64,000 nucleotides of DNA from Glaciozyma antarctica PI12 (taxonomy: Eukaryota > Basidiomycota > Microbotryomycetes > Kriegeriales > Camptobasidiaceae), in the NCBI GenBank assembly GCA_002917775.1, contig KZ627157.1, positions 698,886 through 762,885 of the forward strand, written 5' to 3'. This document shows positions 10,821 through 23,598 of this stretch, one piece after another; the stretch's first letter is position 1; every line of letters starts with the position of its first letter. The notes beneath the pieces are model-generated. The model was given only the letters and a program-made list of their open reading frames with translations. It did no database searches and was not told where the DNA came from. Both the position numbers and the translations under genes were made by a program.

Positions 10821-10986
10821 ATCGAGTCGCGGCGAAGGGAGGAAATTGAGAGGAGCAACCACCGAGATTCGATTCCGTCGGGCTGGCAGAGGCGTGAGAG
10901 AGCGAGGAGTCAGCAGCACGGCGCGCAAGCGCAGGTTGTCCTTCGCCACGTCCGTCCTGCTTGAACGATCCACTGCTTCCTAAGAA

Positions 10987-12298
10987 ATGTGCGGGGGGGC
11001 AGAGCAAGTCGTCTCCAGGACTCGAAGCCAGTCGAGCGAGCCCAACAACGCCATCCTCGCTCGGCTGGTCGACGCCCATTGCCACCCTACCGACGCTCCC
11101 GCTTACGCTGGGCCTCCCACGACACTCGAGAATGTCCAGCTCAACAAGATTGTGCGTCTCCTCTGCGGCGCGGGGCTCCTTGGTTGACCTGACTCGCCGT
11201 TTTCTGCAGCTCGCGATGAGCACAAGACTCGACGACCAGCGAGCGACGGTCGAGCTGCACGAAGCTTTCCCACACAAGGTGGTACCGTGCTTCGGTCAGT
11301 GTTTCCTGTGATAAACGCTCGGTCACTGAAATCTGCGCAGGCCTGCATCCCTGGTTCGTGCATGCACTTGCACTCGCTCCTCGCTCCTCCCTACCCTCGA
11401 AGGAATCCCACTACGCCACGCTCTTCCCCGTCTCCCGCGAAAGACCGACCAAACCTCACCCGTCGCTCGCAGCTCTCGTCCCCTCCCTCCCATCACCCGT
11501 CTCCCTCCACGACTTCCTAGATGAGCTGGAGCGACACCTCCTCGCCTACCCGTCCGCACTACTCGGAGAAGTCGGTATCGACCGCGCTTTCCGGCTTCCC
11601 AACTCTCCTGGCTCGCCCGAATTCGAACAACAAACACTTTCCTCTCTCGCAACGCCTCTCTCCCACCAACTCGCTGTCGCCGAGGCTCAAATCGACCTGG
11701 CGATTCGGCTGCGACGCAACATCTCTTTCCACTCTGTGCGCTCAACTCAGGAGACATTTACTCTCCTCGCTCGACTCAAGAATAAGGACGGCTTCGAACG
11801 GATCCACCTCTGCCTACACAGCTTTGGAGGGAAGCCCGAGTCGATTAACCAGATCCAAAAAGGTGCGAGTTCGTCGTCTTCCTCCTCATTCGCCTAACTG
11901 ACCTTGATCTCGCAACAACCAGCTCATACAAACGTCTACTTCTCCTTCGCCACGCTCATCTCTGGCAGGAGTCCCAAATTTAACGACCTCCTGCGAGCAG
12001 TCAATCGCGACCGCCTTCTCCTCGAGTCCGACTACCACCGCCTCGACGGCCTCGATCAACAGGTCAGTCTCGTTGATTCCTCGATACACTAAGCAATACT
12101 GACTCGAAGCTCGTCGCCCAGGTCTGGGAAGCGTTCGAGGCCGTCTGCGAAGCTCGAGGATGGTCGCAGGAGGAGTGCGTCTCGATCCTCGAAACGAATT
12201 GGACGCGCTTCGTCGAGCCAGAACCCGAGCGGGGGAGCAAGCCCAAGCGTTCGACAAAAGCCGAGAAGCGGGAAGAGCGTGCACAACGGGGGGGTTAA
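10987..12298 (+). CDS. TatD-family metal-dependent hydrolase (Scn1-like)
   Basis: TatD proteins are divalent-metal TIM-barrel hydrolases, often with DNase activity; fission-yeast Scn1 is the nearest named type. The metal site can be followed: DAHCHPTDAP (paired His), CFGLHPWFV, LLGEVGIDRAF (Glu), NISFHSVRST (His), LHSFGGKPES and LLLESDYHRL (Asp). The first intron follows LNKI at about 11150-11210; another follows NQIQK near 11862, and one follows LDQQ near 12061. The tail is basic and ends KREERAQRGG. A proline-rich insert sits between CFGLHPWF and the Glu ligand. The start ATG at 10987 opens directly into the domain. Confidence 0.88.
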
Positions 12299-12357
12299 AA
12301 TGACAAGGATGGTATCGACCGTAAGGGTATCTTCTCTTCGCGCCTTCCTCTCGTAAC

Positions 12358-13412
12358 TCACGCCTCGACGCAGCTCCTCACCATCTCCTCCACCTCCACT
12401 GCTCGTTCCTCCGCCTTCCTCCCCTCCTCCCTCGCCCTCCTCTCCAGCACCTCCAGCTCTCCCTCCCTCGCGACAATCCTCCTTTCTACACTCCTCATCA
12501 GCGCCTGTACTGAATCTAAATGCGCCTTGAGCGCTGCTCGCGAGATGGCTTCTCTCGCGACGAGTGGCGAGGAGGAGGGTGAGGTGTCGATATCGGATAG
12601 AGAGCTGTTGGAGCCTTTTTGGAGGTGGTTAAACGTCGTGGGAGTGCTGTTGCTGGTGCGGGAGAGGCGGTCTCGCAGAGCAGGGGAGCCATGAGGGTCG
12701 GGGAGGAAGGAGGTGGATTGGAGAGAGAGTTCGGATTCCCACGAGGGGCCATAGATCTTGGCGAGGTGGTCGGTGAGCTTTCGTTGTCTGCAAGCAGGGA
12801 GCGTTATTGTCAAGCTTTTGGAGAGAGGGAGAAGGAGAACGGAAGACGCACTTCGCTTTGAGACCCTCCATATCCTGATGAGACCTCTCCGCATCCTTCT
12901 GATACCCCGCCAACAGCCTCTCCTGCGCCTCAAACGCCTTCTCCAATTCCTCCATCTACCCCAATCAGCTCCCCTCCCCACATGTTCGAAAGCAAGCTCA
13001 CCTCCCTCGCCCCCAGTCCACCAGCAGGATTCACCCCCTTCTCCACTTTTCTGAGCTCCCCATTCTCCCGCTGTACCAAAAGGAGTTGCCTCCTCAGCGC
13101 CCCCACCTCAGCCTCTTTATCCCCCAACGCGACGCGCAACCTCACCACCTCCTCCTCCCTCCTCCCCACCTCCTCCTCCCTGCTCTCCATCCTCAGCGGC
13201 TTCGGAGTCGAATCAATACCGAGCGTCTCGCAGAGAGCAGCTGCATCGCGACGAGCGGCTTCGGCGCGTTCTTTAGAGAGGGAGGGTTGGTGCGCGTGCG
13301 AGGGTCGTGCGCCGCGAGGGTTGGAGGAGAGGGTGCGCTGGGGTTTCGTGAGGGTTTCTTGGAGGGTTAGAGGGATGAAAGAGCGGGCGGGGGAGTCGAA
13401 GGTGTCTGCCAT
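12358..13412 (-). CDS. Coiled-coil protein of unknown function
   Basis: I do not recognise a family. Exons 13002-13412, 12852-12955 and 12358-12787 join in frame. The N-terminus (MADTFDSPARSFIPLTLQET) is followed by long heptad-rich stretches (EEEVVRLRVALGDKEAEVG, then AFEAQERLLAGYQKDAER) and a conserved-looking patch LAKIYGPSWESELSLQS. A second coiled coil (VERRIVAREGELEVLERRA) fills the C-terminus. Such an architecture suits a spindle-pole, cytoskeletal or trafficking adaptor, but this is only inference. The splice junctions preserve frame, and the acceptor after KQRKLTDH is convincing. It converges with the TatD gene with only 59 bp between stops. Confidence 0.7.
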
Positions 13413-13780
13413 GGGTGGGAGGAGAGAGAGAGAGAGAGGGAGAACAACAACGCGCTTCGCGACGTCTTTCTCTCTCTCGTGCACGACGTTGGAAGCGAGC
13501 TACGGGATCTCAAAGGGTTATTCGAAGCATTTATCAAAAGGAGATGGCAGGAAACACGAAGAGGAACAGGGTGTCAAAAAGTTCGAAGGTGGGTCTGCAA
13601 CAAGGTGAAGGGGGGTTAAGGTGGGAGGAAGGAGATCAACAGCCACGCGGGAGTAGGGAAAGTAAAGTGAGAACATCCACAGGGAGGAACAAATCGCGGA
13701 GGGGGGTGTACACGGGGATAAACTAGCGAGAATCAACACCGCGCCCCTCCTTCGCCGTCGCCCGCCAACGACAAACGCAG
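13413..13780. other. Intergenic, coiled-coil gene promoter / MAF1 3' region
   Basis: 368 bp holding the upstream region of the coiled-coil gene and the 3' flank of MAF1. A purine run (gagagagagagagaggg) starts near 13421. No gene or RNA feature is visible. Confidence 0.4.
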
Positions 13781-14945
13781 CTACGCCTTCATCGACTTCT
13801 TCCCCTCGTGTCTCTGCGGCGCGAACGAGATGGACGAAGTAGACGCCTTTCTCTTCATCGACGACGAACCTCCTCCGCTCGATTCGACGACTCCACGACT
13901 TCCCGAGCCCCTCCTAGCCCAGATCGAGATGAAGAGGATGCGCTTCATCTTTTTGTTAAAGAGGAAGTAATTGCTCGACCAGAGCAAGCCGCCCGAGGAG
14001 GATTCGCGGAAGTAGTCCTCTGCGTCGTCGGTGGTTGAAGTGGGGGTACCGGGGGCGGGAGAGGGAGGGAAGAAGGACGAGAATGACTTCATCGGAGTGG
14101 TGGGGAAGTTGCGGGAGGAGGAGGAGGCGAGGTTCCGACGCGCCGAGGTCGAATGGTACGAATCGACCCCGTCCATCTCCCATGCCATCCCCCCGTCGTC
14201 GTCCTTCTCAAACGCGTCCGAATCCCCTCCTTCGTCCGATTCGTCGTCGCTTTCGGCTGCGTGAGGATCTGAATCCATATCCGGCGTGTAGGAGAAGACT
14301 TCGCATTCGGCGAGGTCGATGATGGGGTCGAGGACTTGGCGGAGGAAAGGGTTCGTCGGGATCGCGTCCGTCTCGAGGTGCGGGGTCGTAGGGGGAAGGG
14401 CCATCGCGTCGAAGGGGGACGAGGGGAAGGTGAAGGAGGTCGAAGGAGGGTACGAGGAGAAGGACCGTTGCGAGGCGGGGGAGCGCAGGTGGTCCAACGC
14501 CGCCGAGAGGGACGACAGGACGGCGCGAGCGCTTTCCTCGCGACTGAATTCCTCGGGGCGGACCTTGGAGAAGTCGTGGTCCGGGAACGCGACGTTGAGA
14601 AGCCCGATGAGGAGCCAAAGCGTCTTCCTGCTCGCGCGCTTGTCGAGTGGCCCGAAAGCGCTGTCGAGGAGACCTTGGTGCTGCTCGGGAGGGGAGACGG
14701 AGGTCGAATGGGAGATGTCCTGAATGAGCTCCGACTCGAGGGCCTTGAAGAGGCGGCGCTCGCGACCGATCGCCTTGCACGAGTACGCTTCGACCCGAGT
14801 TTGTACGCGGAGCGTTGGGGTCGAGAGGTTGAGAGCGCGGGACAGAACGTCGAGTTCGGGGAGTTCGAGGAACTGGGAGGAGGAGGAACGTGGGTTTCAG
14901 CGGGTGAGGTTGAGAACGGGGAACGTGGGGGATACGGACCTTCAT
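13781..14945 (-). CDS. MAF1: Maf1, repressor of RNA polymerase III
   Basis: Maf1 binds Pol III under nutrient stress and represses tRNA and 5S transcription, downstream of TORC1 and PKA. The gene starts with a six-base exon (14940-14945, Met-Lys), then an intron 14873-14939, then one long exon to 13781, 365 residues in total. Conserved blocks are visible in order: FLELPELDVLSRALN, RVEAYSCKAIGRERRLFK, VAFPDHDFSKVRPEEFS, ECEVFSYTPDMDSDPHA and the C-terminal SSNYFLFNKKMKRILFISIW. Two Ser/Asp-rich linkers separate the A and BC boxes and may carry the regulatory phosphosites. The C-terminal tail is basic (MKRKASTSS), a plausible nuclear signal. Confidence 0.93.
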
Positions 14946-15864
14946 CGTACTGCGGATAAAGGGGGAGGCTGGTTGTATGCGAGGAGAACGCCTGGAGAGG
15001 GGCGAACGAGTGGCTGTAGGGCTTGTGGGTTATTGGGATGAGAGCCTAGGTACTGGCATCGAGGGGGGAGGGTTAGCTTCGTCCCCACTGCACGTTCGGC
15101 CTTCTGAGAGTGGGACTCACGCAAACAACAAAGGAGACTGTTAGGTGTAGTTGACGAGGGGTAGTGAGTTGATACGGGTGAGAGTGTCGATTGGGAGGGT
15201 GGTGAGAGTAGGCGAGGGTGTTGAGGAGGGGGATTAGAAGCTGCAGGTCCGGACGATGGACAGCGGCTTCGGGGGGGGGAAGGTGAGAGTTGGAGGGAGC
15301 GCTTGCGTACGATGCAAGGGCTCGGAGGGGGTTGTTGTGGGAGTGAGTGAGTGCTAACTGTCGAAGCGTCGACGGGATCAGTTGCGATGGAAGTGGTCGA
15401 AGGGAAAGGGAGGAGTAGTCGACCTGAGTGTAAGCGCAGGCGCGCAGCTTGGCTCTCGTTTCGTTTTTCTTCGTCTCTTCGCGTCTTTCCTGCTCGTCCT
15501 TTCCTCTTTAAAGTATGGAAACTACGAATTCGTGCTGTTCTCAGGGAAAAGAGGGAGAAATAGTGGCTGATCGTGTGAAATGTTTGTAAACAGTCTAATT
15601 TCACAGAGTGACGAGGTTGCTCTGGGCGAGTGAGGTTTAAGTTGCTCTTGCTCCTTACCCATAACTCCTTCTTAATCTAGCAGTGTAAGTACTCTCAAGC
15701 AGGACTCCTGCCCCTCCCTCAGCAGCTCCTACTCAGGAACAGAGCAAGTTGACAGAGCTGACGAGTTACTCTCCTCCTCCCCTCTTCTTCTCAACTTGCC
15801 TCATCACTCCCTTCCTCTTACCACCACTCCATCCTCACCTTTCACCCTTATTTTATCCTACTCG
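14946..15864. promoter_or_regulatory. Divergent intergenic region, MAF1 / cyclophilin
   Basis: 919 bp between two start codons, long for this window. It has CT-rich runs before the cyclophilin start (15770-15860), a common promoter and 5' UTR feature of highly expressed basidiomycete genes. An open minus-strand frame at 14942-15604 looks like low-complexity Ser/Pro translation and is not accepted as a gene. Confidence 0.45.
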
Positions 15865-16817
<953 letters not shown>

Positions 16818-17055
16818 ACGGTTCGCCCCCTACCGCCCCCATGTGTTTAAGATCTCGTCTGTGCCGTTGGATCGTAGCGTTGCGAACGAGCGGGGTTGTT
16901 AATCATGAAATCAGCCATTTGCTGTCTCCTGGCGAGAGAGATCCTTCAGCTCTGCACGCGCTCGAGTCGCGCTCCATCCGGCAAGAGAGGGAGGCGATTG
17001 TATGCATTGTCTGCATCACCGCGTGCTCCTTGCCCAAGCTCCATGTCGTCCCGCC

Positions 17056-18800
17056 ATGCCGTACCCACCCTACCAAGTCCTCCCGGAGAAGGCCTCTCCC
17101 ACCCCCGCCCTCACTACCCCCCGACACAATCCCCTCAAGCTCATCGCCGCCGTCCTCCTCTCGCTCGCTCTCCTCTCCCACCTTCCCCTCCGTCCCTCCT
17201 CCTCCTCACCCTCTTTCTCCCACCTCTCCACCTCTCTCCAATGCCCCGATCTCCAGCCCCTCCCCATCACAGAATTCAGCTCTCGTCGAACGGCGCTCGC
17301 CGCCCTCCTCCGCGGTGCCGACAATGAAAGCTGGAACGCTTGGGTCTCTGAACCCGGGTGCGCTCCTCCCCCTCTTTGAGAGCTCGTAGCTGACGATTCG
17401 CAGACCTAATACGCTCTACTACGCCAACCTGAGCCAGTCGCACTGGTCCCTCTCCGAACGTCCGTTCCTCCTCATTCAAACCCCCTCGACCCTCGGAATC
17501 CTCGTGCCGGCTTTCGAGCTCTCCCGCGCTCAATTACTTCCTTTGGCGCTCGAGGAGGGGGAGGAGGTGAATTGGGTGACGTGGGAGGAAGCGGAGAGTC
17601 CTTATGAGGTTCTTGGAGCGTATTTGGAGGAGTTGAGGGAGAAGTATGGAGGGGGGGAGGGGGGGGTGCATTTGGAGGAGAATGTTAGGACGTTCGTGGG
17701 GGAGGGGATAGCGGAGTCTTTGGGAGGAAAGGGGGGAGGTAGAGTGAGAATGGTAGGAGAGGAGGTGAGGGAGCAGAGGATGAGGAAGAGTGAGATGGAA
17801 TTGACGGTGCTGAGATGTGTTGCGAAGGTGAGTGCATTTGCTGGAGGGGATAGGGAAGGGGACTGATAAGCGTAGGTGACGCTGGAGGCGTTGAGAGAGG
17901 TTAGGACGCATTTGAGGATTGGGATGACGGAGATGGAGGGGGAGAAGGTGCCTTGATTCCTCGCTGTGTGGTGTTCTGCTTGCTGAAGTACGGACGCAGC
18001 TCATCGTCGACGCGTTGACGGCTGCTGGACTTGAGGAAATCAGCGCTATCGTCCTCTTCGGCGAGAACGCAGCTCTCCCTCACGCTTCAGCTTCCTCAAC
18101 GAAACGAATCGGTCACGGCGAGTTCGCTCTCTTCGACGTGTGAGTCCCGTTCCTTGCCTGCTCGACCCGCCTGACGATTCGAACCTCGGCAGCGATGGCT
18201 CTCTCTACGGCTACATGTCCGACTTTACGCGCACGATGCTCCCCAACCTCGCTTCAGGCTGCGGGCGCATCTCCCACACCTGGCCCAATGCCCGCGCCAA
18301 GCAGATCTGGACAACAGTCCACAGAGCGCAAGAAGCCGGGTTGGCCTCGCTCGTCTCACACAATTCGTCGGGCGGGATTTGGGCGTCTGAGGTGGATAAG
18401 GCTGCGAGGGAGGTGATTGCTGCAGAGGGGTGGGGAGAGTTCTTCTCGCATCGATTGGGGCATGGTGCGTTCTCTTCGCTTTTTGATGGAGGAGAGCTGA
18501 TGAGCGCGAGCAGGGATTGGGATTCAGGTGCATGAGCACCCCTACCTGCATTCGGGGAATCAGCAGCTGCTCAAGGAGGGAGAGACGTTCACCGTCGAGC
18601 CAGGCGTGTACATCGAGCAGGGCGTCGACAAGGAGGGAAGCGGGATTGGGATTCGGCTCGAGGATATGGTGCATCGCGTTTCGTTGTTTACGCGCGTTCT
18701 GGTCGCTGACTTGGTTGCGATGGCGTAGGTGCATAAGATGGCGGAAGGGTGGGAGCTGCTGAGTGGGGGGACGCTCGCTGTCAGTCCGTGGAATCCGTAG
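17056..18800 (+). CDS. Membrane-anchored M24 (Xaa-Pro) aminopeptidase-like protein
   Basis: M24 enzymes of the creatinase/prolidase fold cleave N-terminal residues before proline with two metals. An N-terminal signal anchor (LIAAVLLSLALLSHLPL, about residues 28-45) predicts a type II membrane or secreted protein. An N-terminal creatinase-like domain follows. The C-terminal pita-bread domain shows the ligand pattern: GEFALFDVDGSLYGY and MSDFTRT (two Asp), HRLGHGIGIQVHEHPYL (His), FTVEPGVYIE (Glu) and IRLEDMV (Glu). Introns are short and typical; one falls right after the first ligand strand. The start is the ATG at 17056 because the frame opening at 17043 does not continue into the domain. Substrate is not predictable from sequence. 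Confidence 0.87.
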
Positions 18801-19060
18801 ATCGGAGTTCCGGGGAGAGGGTCGGGTCGCGCGCGCCCTTTGCTCGAATCGTGTCATTTATTCAAACTGTCTCTCTCTGTTTCGCTGCTGCTTTGTGAGA
18901 GCGGTTCCTCGTGCGCCTACCTTGCTCTGAGGAAGGAGGAGTAAAAAACAAGGTTGGGCGTGTAAACCGGCTCGGCTGCTTGTGACCGGCTCGACGAGTT
19001 CGACCAAGGGGAAGAACGCTGTTTGGCTTTCCTCCAAACGACTCCCACCAAGGACTCAGC

Positions 19061-21865
19061 ATGTCGACCACTCAAACCAAGACTGTGTACCTCACGGTAC
19101 CTACAACGGCGACCAAGAAGGCAGGGGACCTCAAGACCTTCACCCGCGACGAGGTGGCCAAGGTACGCGCAGAGAGTCCGGGGAACGGGGAGGGATCAAG
19201 CAGAGCTGACTCCCAGGACTACAGCACTCGAGCGAGGGAGACCTCTGGATGGTCATCGACACGGCCGTCTACGTGAGGAACCCCTCGCGATTCAGCGCCT
19301 GGTCGCCGAGCTGACCGCGCCTCCCCTCTCAGGACCTCTCCAAGTTCGTCGACATGCATCCGGGAGGATCAAGCGTCCTCATCGATGTGGCTGGCAAGGA
19401 TGCGACTGAGGGTGAGTGCGGCTGTGGGGGCGGAGAGGGACGCGAGCTGACGACCTGGGATCCGCTCAGCTTTCTTCGGAATGCACCGTTCGGACGTCCT
19501 CAAGCGCTGTGAGTCGTCTTAGAAAAGTGGGCTTAGAAGGAGGTGCTGACGTTTTTGCGTGCACGCAGACGGTCGCTACATCATCGGCACGATTGGAGGC
19601 GAGAAGCCCAAGATGATCCTCCCAACCCCTGGTGCTCTCTCTTCCGTTCCTTACGCCGAGCCTGGATGGTTGAGCGAGGGATTCAAGTCGCCCTACTACA
19701 ACGATGGTCACCGTGCTCTCCAGAAGTTCATGAGGGAGTTCAACGATGCGTACGTGGCTCCGGAGGCTCAGGCCCACGAGAAGTCTGGAGAGAGGGTGGG
19801 TTTTTCGTGGCTTTATGAAGGGAAGAAGTTGTTGACTTGCCGTTTTGTAGCCCACTGTCGAGCTCATCCAGAAGATGGGAGCCGCCAACATCAACGCCAT
19901 GGTCCGTCGCAGCTCTTCTTCCTTTCCGCTCTCACAGTCGAGCTGATGTGCGTGGGGTTTGTAGCGCATGGGTCCTACCAAGCTCCTTCACGGTCTCACT
20001 CTTCCCGGCGGCGTCAAGGGCGAGGACTTTGACTACTTCCACGAGTGCGTTCCTGCGAAAGGCGCTCCCTTCGTTTTGCAACTAACCCAATTCTCCCTCG
20101 TCCAGGCTCATCGTTACCCAGGAGCTCGTTCGTGCCGGTGCTCGTGGATACGCCGATGGAATGCAGGGCGGAATGGTCATCGGTGTACGTCCTTTCGCCG
20201 TCTTGGCAGCTTTTTTCGCACTCAACTGACCCTCGCTCCCTGCAGCTCCCTCCCGTCATGAACTACGGCTCCGAGGCTCTCAAGCGCGAGGTCATCCCCG
20301 AGGTTCTCGCCGGTCGCAAGTTTATCAGTCTCGCGATCTCTGAGGCGTTTGCTGGATCCGACGTTGCCGGACTCCGGTGCACGGCGAAGAAGACGCCTGA
20401 TGGCAAGCACTACATCGTCAACGGCACGAAGAAGTGGATTACGAACGGCACGCCTAGCGCTTTACCGTCGCTACCGCTCGCTTCCGCTGACACGCCAGCA
20501 CGTCCACAGGAACCTTCAGCGATTACTTCTCTACCGGAGTCAACACGGGCAACGGGCTCTCGATGCTCCTCATCCCTCGCGGCGAAGGAGTCGAGACCAA
20601 GCCTATCAAGACGTCCTACTCGGCTTCTGCTGGAACGGCGTACATCACGTTCGACAACGTCAAGGTTCCCGTCGAGAACCTCTTGGGCAAGGAGGGCAAG
20701 GGAATTTACGTTATCCTTTCCAACTTCAACCACGAGGTGCGCTCCTTTCGTTTCGTGTGCGTTGGGGACTTCAGCTGATTCGTGTTGCAGCGCTGGGTCA
20801 TGTGCTGCGGTTCGACGATGGGCTCTCGCTTGTGAGTCCTCGTCTCGTTTGTTTGTGAGAACTCGTTCTGATAATTCGTATACGCCTACAGCATTGTCGA
20901 GGAGTGCTTCAAGTGGGTGCGTACTTCAGTCCTCGTCGGACTTCGGGCGATCGCTGACGATTCTCACAGGCTCATCAACGCAAGGGTGCGTCTCAGCCGT
21001 CGCTACTCCTCCTCGACCTCGCTAATGTTGCTTCCACAGTCTTCGGCAAGGCTCTCATTGAGCAGCCTGTCATTCGCCAGAAGTTCGCTACGAGTGAGAC
21101 CTTGATCGTCGTCCATTCTCGCTCGCTGTTCCTGAACCCCACTCTCTCGCAGTGTTTGCCAAGATCGAAGCGACTCAGGCGTTCCTCGAGCATGTCACCT
21201 ACCAGATGAACCACATGACTTGTACGTCGTTGTCGTCGTCGAAGTCTTTTACGTCGCCGACTAATTCGCCCGCAGACGCCGAGCAGGGAGACCTCCTCGC
21301 TGGACCCATCGGACTCCTCAAGGCTGTAAGTCGCTCGCAGGCAGCGAGGGAGCATTAAGGGCTTACTTAGTGACGCAGTACTGCACTCGCGTCGCTGGAG
21401 AGATTGCCGACGACGCCGTTCAGATCTTTGGAGGTCGCGGAATCACTCAGGTTCGTCGTTCTCTTCTCTCGACTCTCTCCTCAGCTGACGTTCGGTGTTC
21501 ACAGGGAGGGTATGTAGCTGCTTGCTATCGACCGTGTCATCCCGCAAAGCTAACGCTTTCGTCTTAAGGATGGGAGGCTACATCGAGATGTTCCAGCGCA
21601 CCCAGATGAGTCTTCTCCCACTCTTCGTACGTTCTCTAGCTGACAAGAACGTCTCGGAAATACAAGTTCGACGCGATAGAAAGTACCGTCACGCTCTCCA
21701 TTGACCGCTGCTAACGTCTTGTCCATCCCACAGCTCGGTGGCGCGGAAGAAGTCCTCAACGATCTCGGAGTTCGCCAGGTCCGCCTCTCTCTCCCCATTC
21801 TCCCTCTCGTACTCACCAACCTGCTTATTAAGGCCTCGCGCAAGATGCCTCGCGCTGTCCTTTAG
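19061..21865 (+). CDS. Cytochrome b5-acyl-CoA dehydrogenase fusion
   Basis: A cytochrome b5 heme domain (residues about 25-100, DLSKFVDMHPGGSSVLIDVA, with a second heme His in FFGMHRSDV) is fused to an acyl-CoA dehydrogenase domain. The latter shows ELVRAGARGYADG, FISLAISEAFAGSDVAGL, KHYIVNGTKKWITNG, ERWVMCCGSTMGSR and DDAVQIFGGRGITQGGMGGY, covering FAD and substrate sites. Fungal members of this architecture are known, but the electron acceptor and the acyl substrate are not clear from sequence. About twelve introns interrupt it, several within 100 bases of one another. Intron 20448-20509 uses a GC donor; only this restores NGTFSDYFSTGVNTG. No peroxisomal PTS1 is seen at the end (KMPRAVL). 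Confidence 0.9.
20448..20509 (+). other. GC-AG intron in the cytochrome b5-acyl-CoA dehydrogenase gene
   Basis: The donor is gcacgc, a GC form of the common gtacgc. The branch region gctgacac and the acceptor cacag are normal. Using it joins AAC-G to GA-ACC and yields the conserved NGTF. No GT donor nearby preserves the conserved frame. Confidence 0.8.
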
Positions 21866-23598
21866 GTCGTGGGGCAGGGTCGTCGTCCGTTGTTTTTTGC
21901 TTGCAATTTGGTCATTCCATCAGTTTTTGTTCGAGGTGGCGCTGTTGAGGTGCTCGAATCGCGAGATATGGGTTAGGATTGTCGTACGTGAGCGCGTGAG
22001 CTGCCAGCCGTGCGCGCGTCGCTTTTTGGGAGAGATCTCGCTATCGAGGTCAAGGGGAGAGACTTTGCGAGGAGCCCGATTTCGCCACCTGCTTCTCCGC
22101 AAGCTTCTTTGCTCCTGTAAGCCTGCGTCTCACAGTCGGTGGACGACTCCAGCAAAGCGAAAGGAGAGCAGCAAAGGTGGAACATCAAGCCTCGGAACAC
22201 ATTCTCGCTGTGTGGCGAAGAGTTCTCGCGGGAGGTGGTCGGGGATTCCTCGACGTGTGTTGGTAGTATCCCACGAAAGAGTCTTGTCCAGCATGGTAAA
22301 TTCCCGAGGCGGAGGAAGCAGAACGACAGCTGGAGCGCAAGATCAATTATTCGGGCCTATCTCGCTGCCTAGCGAAACGCGCGCGGGCTGGTAGATCTTG
22401 ATGATGCTCGTCGTAGAAGCTGTTTGGGTGTCATAAAGACGTAGCCGCCGAAGAAGCGCAGCGAGGAGTTGGTGCAGCGGGAGAACTCTTCGCAGGCATC
22501 AGCCTCGCTGTTCTCGCGTCCTCGCTGTCGCTGTCTCGCTGTCGTCGGCGCTCAGCGTCTTCCTCGGCCTTGACGTCTCTGCGCAAACTTTTCGAGACCT
22601 CTCGCGCCAGGCTCCAACTAGGGGAAAACGAGGGGCCCCAGGAATCCATCGTCACCGTCGTCGTTTCTTTTTGGTTCGCCCATTCAAATGTTATCGATCC
22701 GTTTAGTTTCCGCGCGGGGCGGGACACCGCTGCGGGAGGCTGGAGCCAAGTTTGTCTTGACTTGAAAAACATCGTGGACGACTGGCCGTGGGGGCTGTTT
22801 CGCTGTCGCAGCGAGATCCAGACCTGGTCGACGCCAGCGCGGCTCCTCCAAGGACCAGCCCAGGCACCTTACGGAGGAGTCGGTGAGCAAGCCTGAGGGA
22901 TCTTTGCTGCCGTTGAACCGAGAGGCGGAGTTGTCGGCCGGAGCGCGCAAAGCGTGTCGCCCTTCGGCTTTTTGCGTCTCGACTCGATTCTAAAAAGAGA
23001 ACTGGCCTCCCCTTCCGTTCGGATAGACGGCACGAAACGGCAGCACTCTGGCAAAGACCGAACCAAATTTTTCTCCCGTTGCGAAGGCGAAGGGAGAGGG
23101 ACGACGAGGGGCAGGCGTTGCAGGTGTTGAATTCGGGCGCTTTAGGCCTTTCTAGGCAGGCAGCATTCCCTGTGGCGGCGAGGCCCCGGTCTGGACGGAG
23201 TAAAGGGACGCGCTTGTCGTGGGTCGACCGAGAAAGTAATCCATTTTCCGAGGTCAACACCGCGGCTCTTCTCCATCACTTGCTCTGGAGGAGGGCGTAG
23301 GAGGGCTCAGGAGTAGGCACGAACGTGCTAACCGTGGAACCAGGGACCGGAACCAGGAATGGAGCTGCCGAAAGACCGAGGGGATGAGTCGATTTTTTTA
23401 TTGAGAGAATCCAGCCACCTAGACCTTAGCTTCGTTGAGCAGAGAAGATCCCTTCCTCCTTTCCTTCGTCCGTTCCGCCTTCAAATCCTCAAGTCCTTTC
23501 TCGACCACAACCGCCACCGCCACCCCCTCCCCCCGGCACTCCCGTCAGTCTCCTCCCTCCCGCCACCCTCCTCCCTCGTCTAGGCGCCTTCAAACAAC
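21866..23598. promoter_or_regulatory. Long upstream region of PMA1
   Basis: 1,733 bp lie between the dehydrogenase stop and the PMA1 start, the longest gene-free stretch in the window. A CT/CA-rich tract (about 23450-23590) directly precedes the ATG and fits the 5' UTR of a strongly expressed gene. Short open frames on both strands (for example 22703-23260 minus) show no family similarity and biased composition. I could not recognise a transposon remnant, tRNA or conserved motif. Confidence 0.5.

Noticed and set aside
14942-15604. Minus-strand frame in the MAF1-cyclophilin gap
   Set aside because: Ser/Pro-rich low complexity with no family; the first MAF1 exon already explains its lower end.
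22703-23260. 185-codon minus-strand frame upstream of PMA1
   Set aside because: Arg/Ser-rich, no recognisable domain and no splice context; typical of GC-rich non-coding DNA.
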